Shown: positions 39,118 through 47,270 of the stretch, one piece after another
Layout of the letters: each line of letters begins with the position of its first letter
Numbering within the stretch: position 1 is the first letter of the stretch
From: Pseudobutyrivibrio sp. YE44
Lineage (GTDB): Bacteria > Bacillota > Clostridia > Lachnospirales > Lachnospiraceae
Length of the DNA: 64,000 nucleotides
Assembly (NCBI RefSeq): GCF_900104335.1
Contig: NZ_FMXT01000002.1
Location: forward strand, 248,001 to 312,000
Direction of reading: 5' to 3'
Program-made: the position numbers and the translations under genes
The notes under the pieces: model-generated
Seen by the model: the letters and a program-made list of their open reading frames with translations, nothing else
Told to the model about the DNA's origin: nothing
The model's database searches: none

Positions 39118-39273
39118 TTGATAAAATTTCATTAAAAATAGCATTTTTTTATCAACGAACACCTCAGGAAGCCGCATATGTTCGTTTAGCCGCGATAAAT
39201 AATCTTCAAAAATAGTGATTTTTTATCAATGGCACCACTGGGAACATGCATGCATTCGTTTAGCCGCGATAAA
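39118..39273. repeat. Two tandem 74-bp structured repeats
   Basis: GATAAA (39120, 39194), TTTATC (39148, 39222) and the end block TTCGTTTAGCCGCGATAAA (39181-39199, 39255-39273) all recur at exactly 74 bp. Each unit holds a stem GATAAA.../TTTATC with AAAAATAG inside. Unit 1 also has AACGAAC/GTTCGTT. An inverted copy TTTATCGCGGC lies at 39075-39085. The repeats sit between convergent genes and fill the 39062-39289 gap. Confidence 0.75.
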
Positions 39274-39289
39274 AACTTTTCCAAACTAC

Positions 39290-40390
39290 CTACTTTTCCT
39301 CTGGCTTGAGTTCGTCTCCGTATGAATAAATCTCATCCGTTAATCCAATAGCTCTCCTTTTTTCAGTAATCATTTTTTCTGCTTCTTCAGGAGAAATCAC
39401 ATTATATCCCTGCTCGTTAATTAAGATATCTCTTACAATATCATATGGATTATCTGGATTTGTTGGATCATCTTCAATCTCATTATAATCCGAGTCTGTA
39501 AGATGAATATAGTAGTAATCATTTTTTTCATCTGAAGAACTAACGAAATTAATTCTTAGTATATCGAGTAAATCAGCACCATTAATTGTGTGGTCTACGT
39601 CATAAAAATAGTGAAGCTGATTGTCATTATCCCTGTCTCCATAGCCCTCATCCCATTCTGAATACCAGAAATTATATTTTCCTAATGCATCAATATAACC
39701 ATACTCGCCACCATGATAAGTCGCTCCACCAGAACCAAAGGAGCAAACTTCTCCGGTGTAATATACAGACGTCTCACATCTACTCCATGAAGTTCCAGTA
39801 AAGCAAATGTTAAGTTTCCCATCGATATTCTTTATTACCAAACTTGGCGTAAATTCATCATCAAACAAAAGGGAAACAATCATTTCAATATTGCCATCTA
39901 ATCCACAGTCAATATAGGTATCTGTACTACTTTCATAAGTCCATCCCTCACCATACTGCCCCTCTTCAGTAATTTTAGAAACTATATCATTTAAGCTATA
40001 ACTGTGGCCGTCTTTGAGGAATTCTGAAAACTCCACATACTGACTTATATCTCCATTACTATGAAAAGTCGCAGTTACAGTGTTATTTAAAAATCCGTCA
40101 TATAGTGATGCAGATTCATCGTCTAATTCTACGCTATCTCTTTGTTTAGGTCCTATGTAAGCATAGTATTTTTCCATCGCATCCCAATAATCTTTATCAT
40201 ATGAATTATCTTCGCTCTCATCTGCGATATTCTCTTCTGCGCTACTCTCCTCTGTGCTCACAGCCTCTGTTTCTTTTTGTTCTTTCTTATCATCAACAGA
40301 CGTACTCTGCCTTGGTGAACACCCTGTGATAAAGATTGATGCTGCTAAAATTTCAGCTAATATAATTCTTTTTACATATACTTTTTTCAT
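39290..40390 (-). CDS. Secreted lipoprotein, unknown function
   Basis: 366 residues from the ATG at 40390 (MKKVYVKRII), giving a normal signal peptide with lipobox FITGC (Cys ~23). A longer frame to 40492 would overlap the radical SAM gene and precede the signal, so it is rejected. After an acidic Ser/Glu linker (~30-65) the body is rich in Asp/Tyr with DRDNDNQLHYFYDVDHTINGAD, but no known catalytic motif is visible. SD AAGGGA lies ~11 nt upstream. It is 19 nt behind the radical SAM gene. Confidence 0.7.
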   Translation of the reverse strand: MKKVYVKRIILAEILAASIFITGCSPRQSTSVDDKKEQKETEAVSTEESSAEENIADESEDNSYDKDYWDAMEKYYAYIGPKQRDSVELDDESASLYDGFLNNTVTATFHSNGDISQYVEFSEFLKDGHSYSLNDIVSKITEEGQYGEGWTYESSTDTYIDCGLDGNIEMIVSLLFDDEFTPSLVIKNIDGKLNICFTGTSWSRCETSVYYTGEVCSFGSGGATYHGGEYGYIDALGKYNFWYSEWDEGYGDRDNDNQLHYFYDVDHTINGADLLDILRINFVSSSDEKNDYYYIHLTDSDYNEIEDDPTNPDNPYDIVRDILINEQGYNVISPEEAEKMITEKRRAIGLTDEIYSYGDELKPEEK

Positions 40391-40409
40391 CTCGTTTATT
40401 TCCCTTAAT

Positions 40410-41501
40410 TTATTGTAATATCGCCTGGACCTGGTCGCGTTTTTCAAACAGGACGCAGCCACCAACGTGGTCATCCTTGAGGATATCGCCATCTTGAAGC
40501 GCCTTAAAAAGCTTTGAGGAAATGGCCTGCTTCAAGGATGTTTCTTTAACGTTGATATCTGAGAATGGTGAGAATGGACATGGTTCTGCTCCACCCTGTG
40601 AGTTGATATGGAAGAAGCCTCGGCCTGCTGCAACACAGCCGCCTGAGGATTTCTCATCTCCTGGGAAGGAAATGAAAACCATCTCCTGATACTTTTCTCG
40701 TAGCTCTGCAATGCGAACTCTAAGAATCTCTTCCTGGGCCTCTGATAAAGCTAAATCCTTGCTTTCATCAGACACTGGAACGTACTCTACAAATATAACA
40801 GCCTTACTACCGTAACCACCTAACATCTGAATAAAATCATCTGATAAAACATCTTCAAAATTCTCAGTAGTCACAGTAACAGAATTTCCAAATATCAAAT
40901 CCTTCTTTTTAAAGATTTCCATATTTGAAATCAACTTGTCATAAATGCCTTCACCACGTCTTTTATCGGTGGATTCCTTGTGACCCTCGATACTCATAAT
41001 TGGCACAAGATTTCTGTGTTTATCAAACATATCAAAGTATTCTTCACTTATGAACACTCCGTTAGTGAATATTGGGAACAGAATATTTGACTTTCCTCCT
41101 GCGGCCTTAATGACACCCTTTCTAAGAAGTGGCTCTCCGCCAGCTAAAAGAATAAAGCTGATTCCCAATTCATCTGCCTCTGTAAAGATCTGTGACCACT
41201 CATCATCTGTAAGCTGATTAACAGGAGCACAATCCTTTGTAGCCTCGTTCTGACGCGAATAACAGCCAGCACAATGAAGATTACAGCTACTTGTGATAGA
41301 TGCAATCAAAAATGGAGGCACATTCATTCCCTCATTTTTATGTTTCAATCTGATGCTAGATGCCTTCTTTGAAGCCATGGCAAACTTGGCCATAAAGATG
41401 CTCTCAGCAGGATTCTTGAGAGTCGCCCTTACTGCATCCTTAACAACACGCTCCACTCCTTTTGTCATATAGGATTGAATGTCAAAATTCTCATTACTCA
41501 T
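40410..41501 (-). CDS. Radical SAM protein
   Basis: A 363-residue enzyme with the 4Fe-4S/SAM motif CNLHCAGC (~residues 74-81), GGEP-type LLAGGEPLLRKG (~118-129) and a C-terminal section with further cysteines (GGCVAAGRGFFHINSQGG, EPCPFSPFS, GGCVLF), like SPASM/twitch auxiliary-cluster enzymes. The substrate is unknown; no precursor peptide was found next to it. The lipoprotein gene follows by 19 nt. Promoter at 41552-41579. Confidence 0.85.
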   Translation of the reverse strand: MSNENFDIQSYMTKGVERVVKDAVRATLKNPAESIFMAKFAMASKKASSIRLKHKNEGMNVPPFLIASITSSCNLHCAGCYSRQNEATKDCAPVNQLTDDEWSQIFTEADELGISFILLAGGEPLLRKGVIKAAGGKSNILFPIFTNGVFISEEYFDMFDKHRNLVPIMSIEGHKESTDKRRGEGIYDKLISNMEIFKKKDLIFGNSVTVTTENFEDVLSDDFIQMLGGYGSKAVIFVEYVPVSDESKDLALSEAQEEILRVRIAELREKYQEMVFISFPGDEKSSGGCVAAGRGFFHINSQGGAEPCPFSPFSDINVKETSLKQAISSKLFKALQDGDILKDDHVGGCVLFEKRDQVQAILQ

Positions 41502-41522
41502 TACTTTATAACCTCATTATAT

Positions 41523-41579
41523 ATTTTACGCAATTAAATTTTGTAAAATACATTATACTAGCTATTCTATAATTGTCAA
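41523..41579 (-). promoter_or_regulatory. Promoter and downstream palindrome for the radical SAM gene
   Basis: -35 TTGACA (41574-41579), 16-bp spacer, -10 TATAAT (41552-41557). A palindrome ATTTTAC (41523-41529) / GTAAAAT (41543-41549) lies immediately downstream, at or just after the start point, as expected for a repressor operator. Confidence 0.7.
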
Positions 41580-41592
41580 CCACACATCAGCG

Positions 41593-42312
41593 CTACAGTT
41601 TATTAACATCCAAAATCAAGTCAGCCTTTTTTGATTCATTAATACAGGTTCTAACATTTACCATATCACTGTAATCAACAAAGGCTGTGGCATCCTCAAT
41701 AGTGTTTCCACTTAAAGCCTTGCGTTCAATAAGTCTATTGCGAAGCAAAGTCTCGTCAGCCTTCAAGGATATTGTGTAGTCAGCATATGACAAAAGCTCA
41801 TCCCAGCCAGGTCTATCCAGCAACAAATAATTTCCTTCCAAAAGAACTATATTCGTATTTACGATAATCTGATTATCAACAGGATTGTGTAGGGTTCTAT
41901 CGTAGATTGGCCATCCACAGTCTTCTCCACTTGCCACACGTTCAATTCGTTCCTTCAAGCCCTTTAAATCAAAGGTCTCTGGCGCCCCTTTAATCTTTAC
42001 CATTAGTACTTCTTCCCCATCACGAATTGTGGTGTGAGTTGTAAGATACTCCTGGCGCATATGAAACCCATCCATTCCTATAGATTGAATAGGTTCAAGC
42101 TCTAGATTCTCTCTAGAAAGCTTTTCAAGAAAACTAACCAGGGTACTTTTGCCTGCCCCTGGAGGTGCCGCAAGCATTACCAGGACTCTTCCACCCTTTT
42201 CCTTCTGCAATTTTGTAAGCTTTTTCAACAGAGGTAGCAAAATCTCATCAATCGTCTCAGACCTATAGCTGGCTTCTATGTCTAATCCATTAATATTAAC
42301 TTTATATTCCAT
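41593..42312 (-). CDS. Nucleoside/sugar kinase-like P-loop protein (PRK/uridine kinase type)
   Basis: 239 residues from the ATG at 42312, with GAGGAG 7 nt upstream; a longer frame to 42366 lacks an SD. Walker A AAPPGAGKSTL (~residue 50), SIGMDGFHM, YDRTLHNPVDN and VLLEGNYLLLDRPGW follow the phosphoribulokinase/uridine-kinase/pantothenate-kinase-like pattern. Likely phosphorylates a sugar, nucleoside or related metabolite; the substrate cannot be told. Confidence 0.82.
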   Translation of the reverse strand: MEYKVNINGLDIEASYRSETIDEILLPLLKKLTKLQKEKGGRVLVMLAAPPGAGKSTLVSFLEKLSRENLELEPIQSIGMDGFHMRQEYLTTHTTIRDGEEVLMVKIKGAPETFDLKGLKERIERVASGEDCGWPIYDRTLHNPVDNQIIVNTNIVLLEGNYLLLDRPGWDELLSYADYTISLKADETLLRNRLIERKALSGNTIEDATAFVDYSDMVNVRTCINESKKADLILDVNKL

Positions 42313-42377
42313 TGTCTTCTCCTCGCATGATTTGACTTTAGATGATTTATAAAACTTTCGCAACATTTTTTCTATAA

Positions 42378-42409
42378 TAAAAAGGACCCTGGCTTTATGC
42401 CAAGGTCCT
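42378..42409 (-). terminator. Terminator after the GH43 arabinanase gene
   Basis: Minus-strand AGGACCTTGGC-ataaa-GCCAGGGTCCT (11 bp, one mismatch/G-U region) followed by TTTTT. Confidence 0.85.
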
Positions 42410-42431
42410 ATATAAATTGGGAGGATTAAGT

Positions 42432-45400
42432 CTATTTTCTCTTTACATATATTACTCCTGCACCAGCAACAGCTGCTATAACAATAATTCCAAGTATTAC
42501 AAACAGAAATCCTGAGTTTGTGTTATCTTCTATTGCTGTTGTTGCAACCTCTTCATCCTGAATTGTCTTCTCAGAAGATTCATCTTTAGAATTATCTGCA
42601 ACTGTTACAGATTCCTCTACTGTGCTCTCCTCTGTAACTTCTTCAGTTATAGCATCTTCCATAACTTCTGACTCATCTGAAGCCTCTGAATCAGCTGTTG
42701 TTTTTACTGTATCACTGTTTGCCTTCTTACTCTTTGTGTTACTTGCTGTCTTTGTTGTATCTCCAGCAAGTGGCACCTGTGTGTCAGCTATAGTTGCAGC
42801 TGGTTTTGTCACAACATTTTCAACTGTGTTTGTTGACTGCGTTGTAGTTCCAGCTGAAGATGATGTCTGAGTCTGTGTACTAGCTGATGACTCACTTGAA
42901 GAGCTGCTACTTGAAGCGCTGCTGTTTGAAGAGCCGCTACCTGATGAGCTACCTGAAGAACCACTGCCTGATGAGCCACCCTGGGAAGGACTTGGTGTCA
43001 CTGGATCTGTCTTTCCCGTGTCTTCCTGCTTTGTCTCCTCTTGCTTTAGTTCATCATCTGAAGGACGCTCAAGAACAAACAATGTAGTAACTATTTCTTC
43101 ACTTGCAACTGAACCATTATTTACAGAAACTCGAATTCCCTCTTTGAAGATGTTGTGCTCCTCAGCATTTACTGTCATAGGCTTGAAGGCTTCCTCTACC
43201 TTTTCCACCAAGTTGCTGATTACATCAATCACCTTGTCAACAAGTGATTCTTCCTCTGAATCATAGGTGTCAGTATTCTCAGAGCCTTTTAATACTTCCT
43301 GTTCATCAGCTTCTGTATTATTAGAATCTGCATCACTTTCAGAAGATTTTACTGTGTCAGATTTTTCTAATTCATCTTCTATCTTGCCTACCTCTGACTT
43401 TTTAGAAACTTCTGAATTCTGTTTTTCAACATCCTTAGTCTCTAGTTTCTCTTTGTCTTCTTCTAACTCCTCAAGTTCTTCTTTCTCCAGTTCTTCCAAC
43501 TCATCAAGCTTATCTTCATCCTCAAGCTCATTCTCTTTATCCTCATTAAAAGAAGCAAGGATTTCATTTGGCATATTTACTGAATACCAACCATTACCAA
43601 TGTGAGCCATTCCCTTGCCTGGGAATTCTCCGAAGATTTCATTGCCATCCTCATCTACTGCATATACATTTGCCGCCTCAAAGAACTTTTCATTATCAAG
43701 CTTTACATAAGCTTTAGTCATGCCCTCTTCATCAGGCTCTTCCTCTTGGATTGGCTTAATATCTTTTTCAGGATTCTCAGGCTCCTCTGTTTTGCCTGGC
43801 TCATCCTTAGTATCCTTATAAGTTGCGTCATATACATCTCTTACCTCTGAGGCTGTTAAAGCTGTATCGTATATACGAATATCATCAAATAATACATTTC
43901 TGCAATCCTCATCGCCCCAGATATCTCCAGCGCCAACCATTACATGATTTGCAAACTGAATAGCTGCACTTTTTCCTGAGAAGCAGTTTGAAATATCCTT
44001 TTTATCATATACAATCTCGCTACCATTAAGGAACACCTTAATACCATTTGTGTTCACTGTGTAAGTAACCTGCTGCCATTTTCCTGTAATCTCACTATAG
44101 GCAAGACTTGGGAAGGCATCTGAATAATCATTTGCATTGATTCTTCCGATTAGGTTAGCACCAATTCTTGTCATTGGATAATTACCAACAGTAGCACCAT
44201 CTGCCAGCCAGTCTGCTTCAAACAAAGCACTGTGGTCCCAGGTACTTCCATCAATGTTTACCCACATACTTACCGTGTAGCCAGACTCATCAACATTCTT
44301 GAATATGTCATTTGGCAAAGATAAATAATTAACCTGCTTATCCCCAACACTGTTCTCAACTTTTAATACCTCACCTCTTGTTTCATCTTCAACAACTGCT
44401 GCATCCCCCATCAACTTGGCTGATTCTCTATTTAGTGCAGACTCCATTGCCGTAACATTTGTACCGTCTACACTATCAAAATCGTAACCTGCGATAATGC
44501 TTGGTCCATCATAAACTGTAACAACATATTCCTTGGAAATTGAAGCACTTCCATAAGTTATAGTTGCAGTTAGTGTAACCTCAGTATCCTGCTTTGGAGA
44601 GCTAACTTTTCCAGAATTTGATAGCACTGACTTATTATCAGATTCCCAGCTAATCTCAGCTCCTGAAAGAGATGTTGGCAACTCCACATCTTCTCTTGTA
44701 GCCTTTGGAAGAATTCCTTCAATCTGATCTGCCACCTTTGATGCAAGCACATCATCACTAGCATCAAACTTGCTACCCCAAACAGAAAGATTGTTATTTC
44801 CAATTGCTGTAAAGGTCATTGTCTTTGCACCATTGTCATTGGTCTGTTCAAAGAACACTCCCTTATAGGTTGCCCCATCAATATCAAGAGTCACATATGT
44901 ATAGTCATCTCCATCAGACATTGTCCAAGAACCTGTCTTATCTCCAGTAATAGTTCCATCTTCATTAAGAACCACCGTCTCTGTAGAAAGCATGCTGCCA
45001 TCTTTTTCAGCATTTCCATGATTTATATATTCGTAGGTTCCTACAACATCCTCTTCGCTATATTTTTGAATCTGCTCGTTTCTGTTTTCATATACAGCAG
45101 TTACAAGCCAATCATCCTCGTTCAAGAACTGCTGACGAACACGAACCTCATGACCTTCTCCGCGAGATGAGTCCAAGAATCTCTGATGATAGAACAGATA
45201 ATACTTACCATCATCTGTAACCATAGCTGAGTTGTGTCCTGCTGCTCTATAACCAGGCTGATTAAAGAACTGGTAATTACCGATGAGCTTTGCCCCGTAC
45301 TTGTAGCAGTTAACACCGCTGTTACCAGCCTCATTTCCAGCTGGGTCAACATATGGACCATACACATTCTTTGAACGGAAAAGTCTCATATTATAGCCGC

Positions 45401-46382
45401 CAGTAGTTGTCAATCCGCCGTAGGTTTCATACATGTAATAATAGCCAGTGTTCTTGTCATATTCTATGTATGGACCTTCGCCAGACTGATGATTTCCACC
45501 AGCAATGTGAACACCAAAGTATCTATCCACATAGTTGCCACTTGTTGACTCTACGCCATCCTCACCGGGGTAAATAGCCCTTCCTGTTTCCTTATCAATC
45601 TCTAGAATGAAAAGTCCACCAGACCAAGAACCATAAACCATATAAAGATGCTTTCCACTCTCATCAAAGAAAAGAGTTGGATCAATTGCATTAGGTGCAT
45701 AATTGTTGTTCCAACTACCATCAGCATTGAAGCACTTCCAGGTGCTGGCATCACCATCTATCTTTCCTTCTTTAATCAAGTCGTTAAATGGAAGATAATC
45801 CTTTGTCCATGTGGTGTCTCTGGTGCTATTTCCGTCATAATTTAACTTGCCTGTGTTGGTAAAACCTGAATATACCACTGTATTTCCATATTCATATCCT
45901 CCATCAGGAGTTTTTGAAACCATATAGCCGATGCAAGAACGTCTCCATGTAGAAGATGCACTGTAATAGAGCATGTAGGCACCCTTGCTGCCATCTTCCC
46001 ACTTGTAATACGGATTGTAGATTACATCTGGTGCCCAAACCGCATAGCCTCCAGTGCAATCCCCATCATCATAACCTGCCCATTTAAAGGATTCCTTAAG
46101 ATTCTCTTTTACATTTCCATAAATTACATTGTTGTCCACATCCTGATAATCTGTGGATACCTGAGTCCAATTAACTAAGTCTGTTGACGATGCTGTAGCT
46201 ATGTGAGAACCAAACACATAGTACTTTCCATTGTCTGCAAAAATAGATGGGTCATGGACGCAAACCCTTGAAATATCTGGTGCTGCCTTGGCTTCAATCG
46301 CCCCAAAGCCTGTCAGCTGAACCCCAGATGTGGCCATAGCTGTTGCCATAGCCAGTGCTAACATTCTTTTTGCTTTTTTCAT
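42432..46382 (-). CDS. Surface-anchored GH43 endo-α-1,5-L-arabinanase
   Basis: 1316 residues. Signal peptide (~1-33), then a GH43 five-blade propeller (~35-440) with catalytic Asp in VCVHDPSIF (~44), Asp in AIDPTLFFDE and the acid Glu in SGEGPYIEY, plus HRSR-type arabinanase surroundings (YYLFYHQRF). An arabinanase C-terminal β-domain (~450-560), an atrophied-Ig-like domain (~560-650) and a LamG/concanavalin domain (~650-860) follow. After these come a short carbohydrate-binding-like module, long acidic and Ser-rich linkers, PLAGD, and a C-terminal membrane helix with KRK tail. It attacks arabinan side chains of pectin outside the cell and stays tethered. SD GGGGG; promoter 46454-46482; operator-like palindrome at 46419-46437. 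Confidence 0.9.
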   Translation of the reverse strand: MKKAKRMLALAMATAMATSGVQLTGFGAIEAKAAPDISRVCVHDPSIFADNGKYYVFGSHIATASSTDLVNWTQVSTDYQDVDNNVIYGNVKENLKESFKWAGYDDGDCTGGYAVWAPDVIYNPYYKWEDGSKGAYMLYYSASSTWRRSCIGYMVSKTPDGGYEYGNTVVYSGFTNTGKLNYDGNSTRDTTWTKDYLPFNDLIKEGKIDGDASTWKCFNADGSWNNNYAPNAIDPTLFFDESGKHLYMVYGSWSGGLFILEIDKETGRAIYPGEDGVESTSGNYVDRYFGVHIAGGNHQSGEGPYIEYDKNTGYYYMYETYGGLTTTGGYNMRLFRSKNVYGPYVDPAGNEAGNSGVNCYKYGAKLIGNYQFFNQPGYRAAGHNSAMVTDDGKYYLFYHQRFLDSSRGEGHEVRVRQQFLNEDDWLVTAVYENRNEQIQKYSEEDVVGTYEYINHGNAEKDGSMLSTETVVLNEDGTITGDKTGSWTMSDGDDYTYVTLDIDGATYKGVFFEQTNDNGAKTMTFTAIGNNNLSVWGSKFDASDDVLASKVADQIEGILPKATREDVELPTSLSGAEISWESDNKSVLSNSGKVSSPKQDTEVTLTATITYGSASISKEYVVTVYDGPSIIAGYDFDSVDGTNVTAMESALNRESAKLMGDAAVVEDETRGEVLKVENSVGDKQVNYLSLPNDIFKNVDESGYTVSMWVNIDGSTWDHSALFEADWLADGATVGNYPMTRIGANLIGRINANDYSDAFPSLAYSEITGKWQQVTYTVNTNGIKVFLNGSEIVYDKKDISNCFSGKSAAIQFANHVMVGAGDIWGDEDCRNVLFDDIRIYDTALTASEVRDVYDATYKDTKDEPGKTEEPENPEKDIKPIQEEEPDEEGMTKAYVKLDNEKFFEAANVYAVDEDGNEIFGEFPGKGMAHIGNGWYSVNMPNEILASFNEDKENELEDEDKLDELEELEKEELEELEEDKEKLETKDVEKQNSEVSKKSEVGKIEDELEKSDTVKSSESDADSNNTEADEQEVLKGSENTDTYDSEEESLVDKVIDVISNLVEKVEEAFKPMTVNAEEHNIFKEGIRVSVNNGSVASEEIVTTLFVLERPSDDELKQEETKQEDTGKTDPVTPSPSQGGSSGSGSSGSSSGSGSSNSSASSSSSSSESSASTQTQTSSSAGTTTQSTNTVENVVTKPAATIADTQVPLAGDTTKTASNTKSKKANSDTVKTTADSEASDESEVMEDAITEEVTEESTVEESVTVADNSKDESSEKTIQDEEVATTAIEDNTNSGFLFVILGIIVIAAVAGAGVIYVKRK

Positions 46383-46418
46383 TGTTCCCCCTTCATTCTC
46401 CTTTTCTTTTAGTAATTA

Positions 46419-46437
46419 TTAAACTATTTTAGTTTAA
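46419..46437. promoter_or_regulatory. Operator-like palindrome upstream of the GH43 gene
   Basis: TTAAACTA-TTT-TAGTTTAA, an 8-bp perfect inverted repeat 17-35 nt downstream of the -10. It resembles sites used by ROK/XylR-type or other sugar repressors; the regulator is unknown. Confidence 0.55.
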
Positions 46438-46453
46438 CTATTGCTTATTTATT

Positions 46454-46482
46454 TATATACATTATAAATTTCTATTTTTCAA
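46454..46482 (-). promoter_or_regulatory. Promoter of the GH43 gene
   Basis: -35 TTGAAA (46477-46482), 17-bp spacer, -10 TATATA (46454-46459). It lies in strongly AT-rich DNA, so the exact choice is tentative. Confidence 0.5.
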
Positions 46483-46568
46483 CCTAATTAGGATAATTTT
46501 CTGCCATCAAATCTATTTTTGTTAAATTATTTTAATTTATATTGAAAATTTTTATCTAATTTTACGAC

Positions 46569-46603
46569 AAAAAAATAACCCCTGGTGTGAATCACACCAA
46601 GGG
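46569..46603 (-). terminator. Terminator after rpiB
   Basis: Minus-strand CCCTTGGTGTG-att-CACACCAGGGG followed by TTATTTTTTT, 15 nt past the rpiB stop. Confidence 0.8.
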
Positions 46604-46618
46604 CTCTTTCATCAAATA

Positions 46619-47080
46619 TTATTTCACTGGGACGCAGTGCTTATCATTGATGTCGCAAACCTTCTGAACACGGCGACGATATTTCTCTTCCATAAGAGGA
46701 TCTGTGTTAAGCCAAGTCTTTACAACCTCCATAGCCATAAGGCCGCCGATGATTTTTGCGCCTAAGCAAAGGATGTTTGAATCCGTATGCTGTCTTGCAA
46801 GAGTAGCACAAAGAGGATCCTGGCACACTGCTGCATAACAGCCATTAATCTTGTTTGCGATAAGTGCGCTACCGTAGCCTACACCATCGCAGAAGATTCC
46901 TCTGTCGCATTCACCCTTTGCAACTGCTAAAGCTGCAGGATAAACAAAATCTGAAAGGTCGCAACTGTCGTTATCGTAAGTTCCAAAATCTACAACCTCA
47001 TATCCTTCACTCTCAAGATAAGCCTTTATTTCATTTTTCATTTCTGTTCCAGCATGATCATTTGCCATTGCTATTTTCAT
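46619..47080 (-). CDS. rpiB: RpiB/LacA/LacB family sugar-phosphate isomerase
   Basis: 153 residues from the ATG at 47080, with AAGGAGG 9 nt upstream; a longer frame to 47116 has no support. Ribose-5-phosphate isomerase B type: MKIAMANDHAG at the start, DFGTYDNDSCDLSDF, the catalytic Cys in FCDGVGYGSA (~65) and ARQHTDSNILCLGAKIIG. It interconverts ribose-5-P and ribulose-5-P, linking pentose use to central metabolism. A LacA/LacB-like or other aldose-ketose isomerase specificity is possible. Confidence 0.88.
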   Translation of the reverse strand: MKIAMANDHAGTEMKNEIKAYLESEGYEVVDFGTYDNDSCDLSDFVYPAALAVAKGECDRGIFCDGVGYGSALIANKINGCYAAVCQDPLCATLARQHTDSNILCLGAKIIGGLMAMEVVKTWLNTDPLMEEKYRRRVQKVCDINDKHCVPVK

Positions 47081-47270
47081 AATGGAAGTCCTCCTTCTTA
47101 AAACTAACTCTAACATACCACAAAAATGTGAATTCTTAATAGAATTTTTATACTTTTTTCATTGCTTTTACCCCATTTATTTGACATAGTAAATATAGAA
47201 GTTTTGATGTCGCCCGCTTAAAGTGAGCTACAAAACCTCAAAATAAATGAATAAATAATTGGAGGTCCAC

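Noticed and set aside
39290-40492. Longer start for the lipoprotein at 40492
   Set aside because: It would overlap the radical SAM gene by 83 bp and place residues ahead of a normal lipoprotein signal; the ATG at 40390 has an SD.
42622-43020. LPXTG sortase signals in the large surface proteins
   Set aside because: No LPxTG is present; the C-termini have a PL[SA]G motif and a membrane helix instead, so sortase anchoring is not claimed.
43267-43605. A Ser-rich 112-codon plus-strand frame
   Set aside because: Antisense to the acidic linker of the arabinanase; composition artefact.
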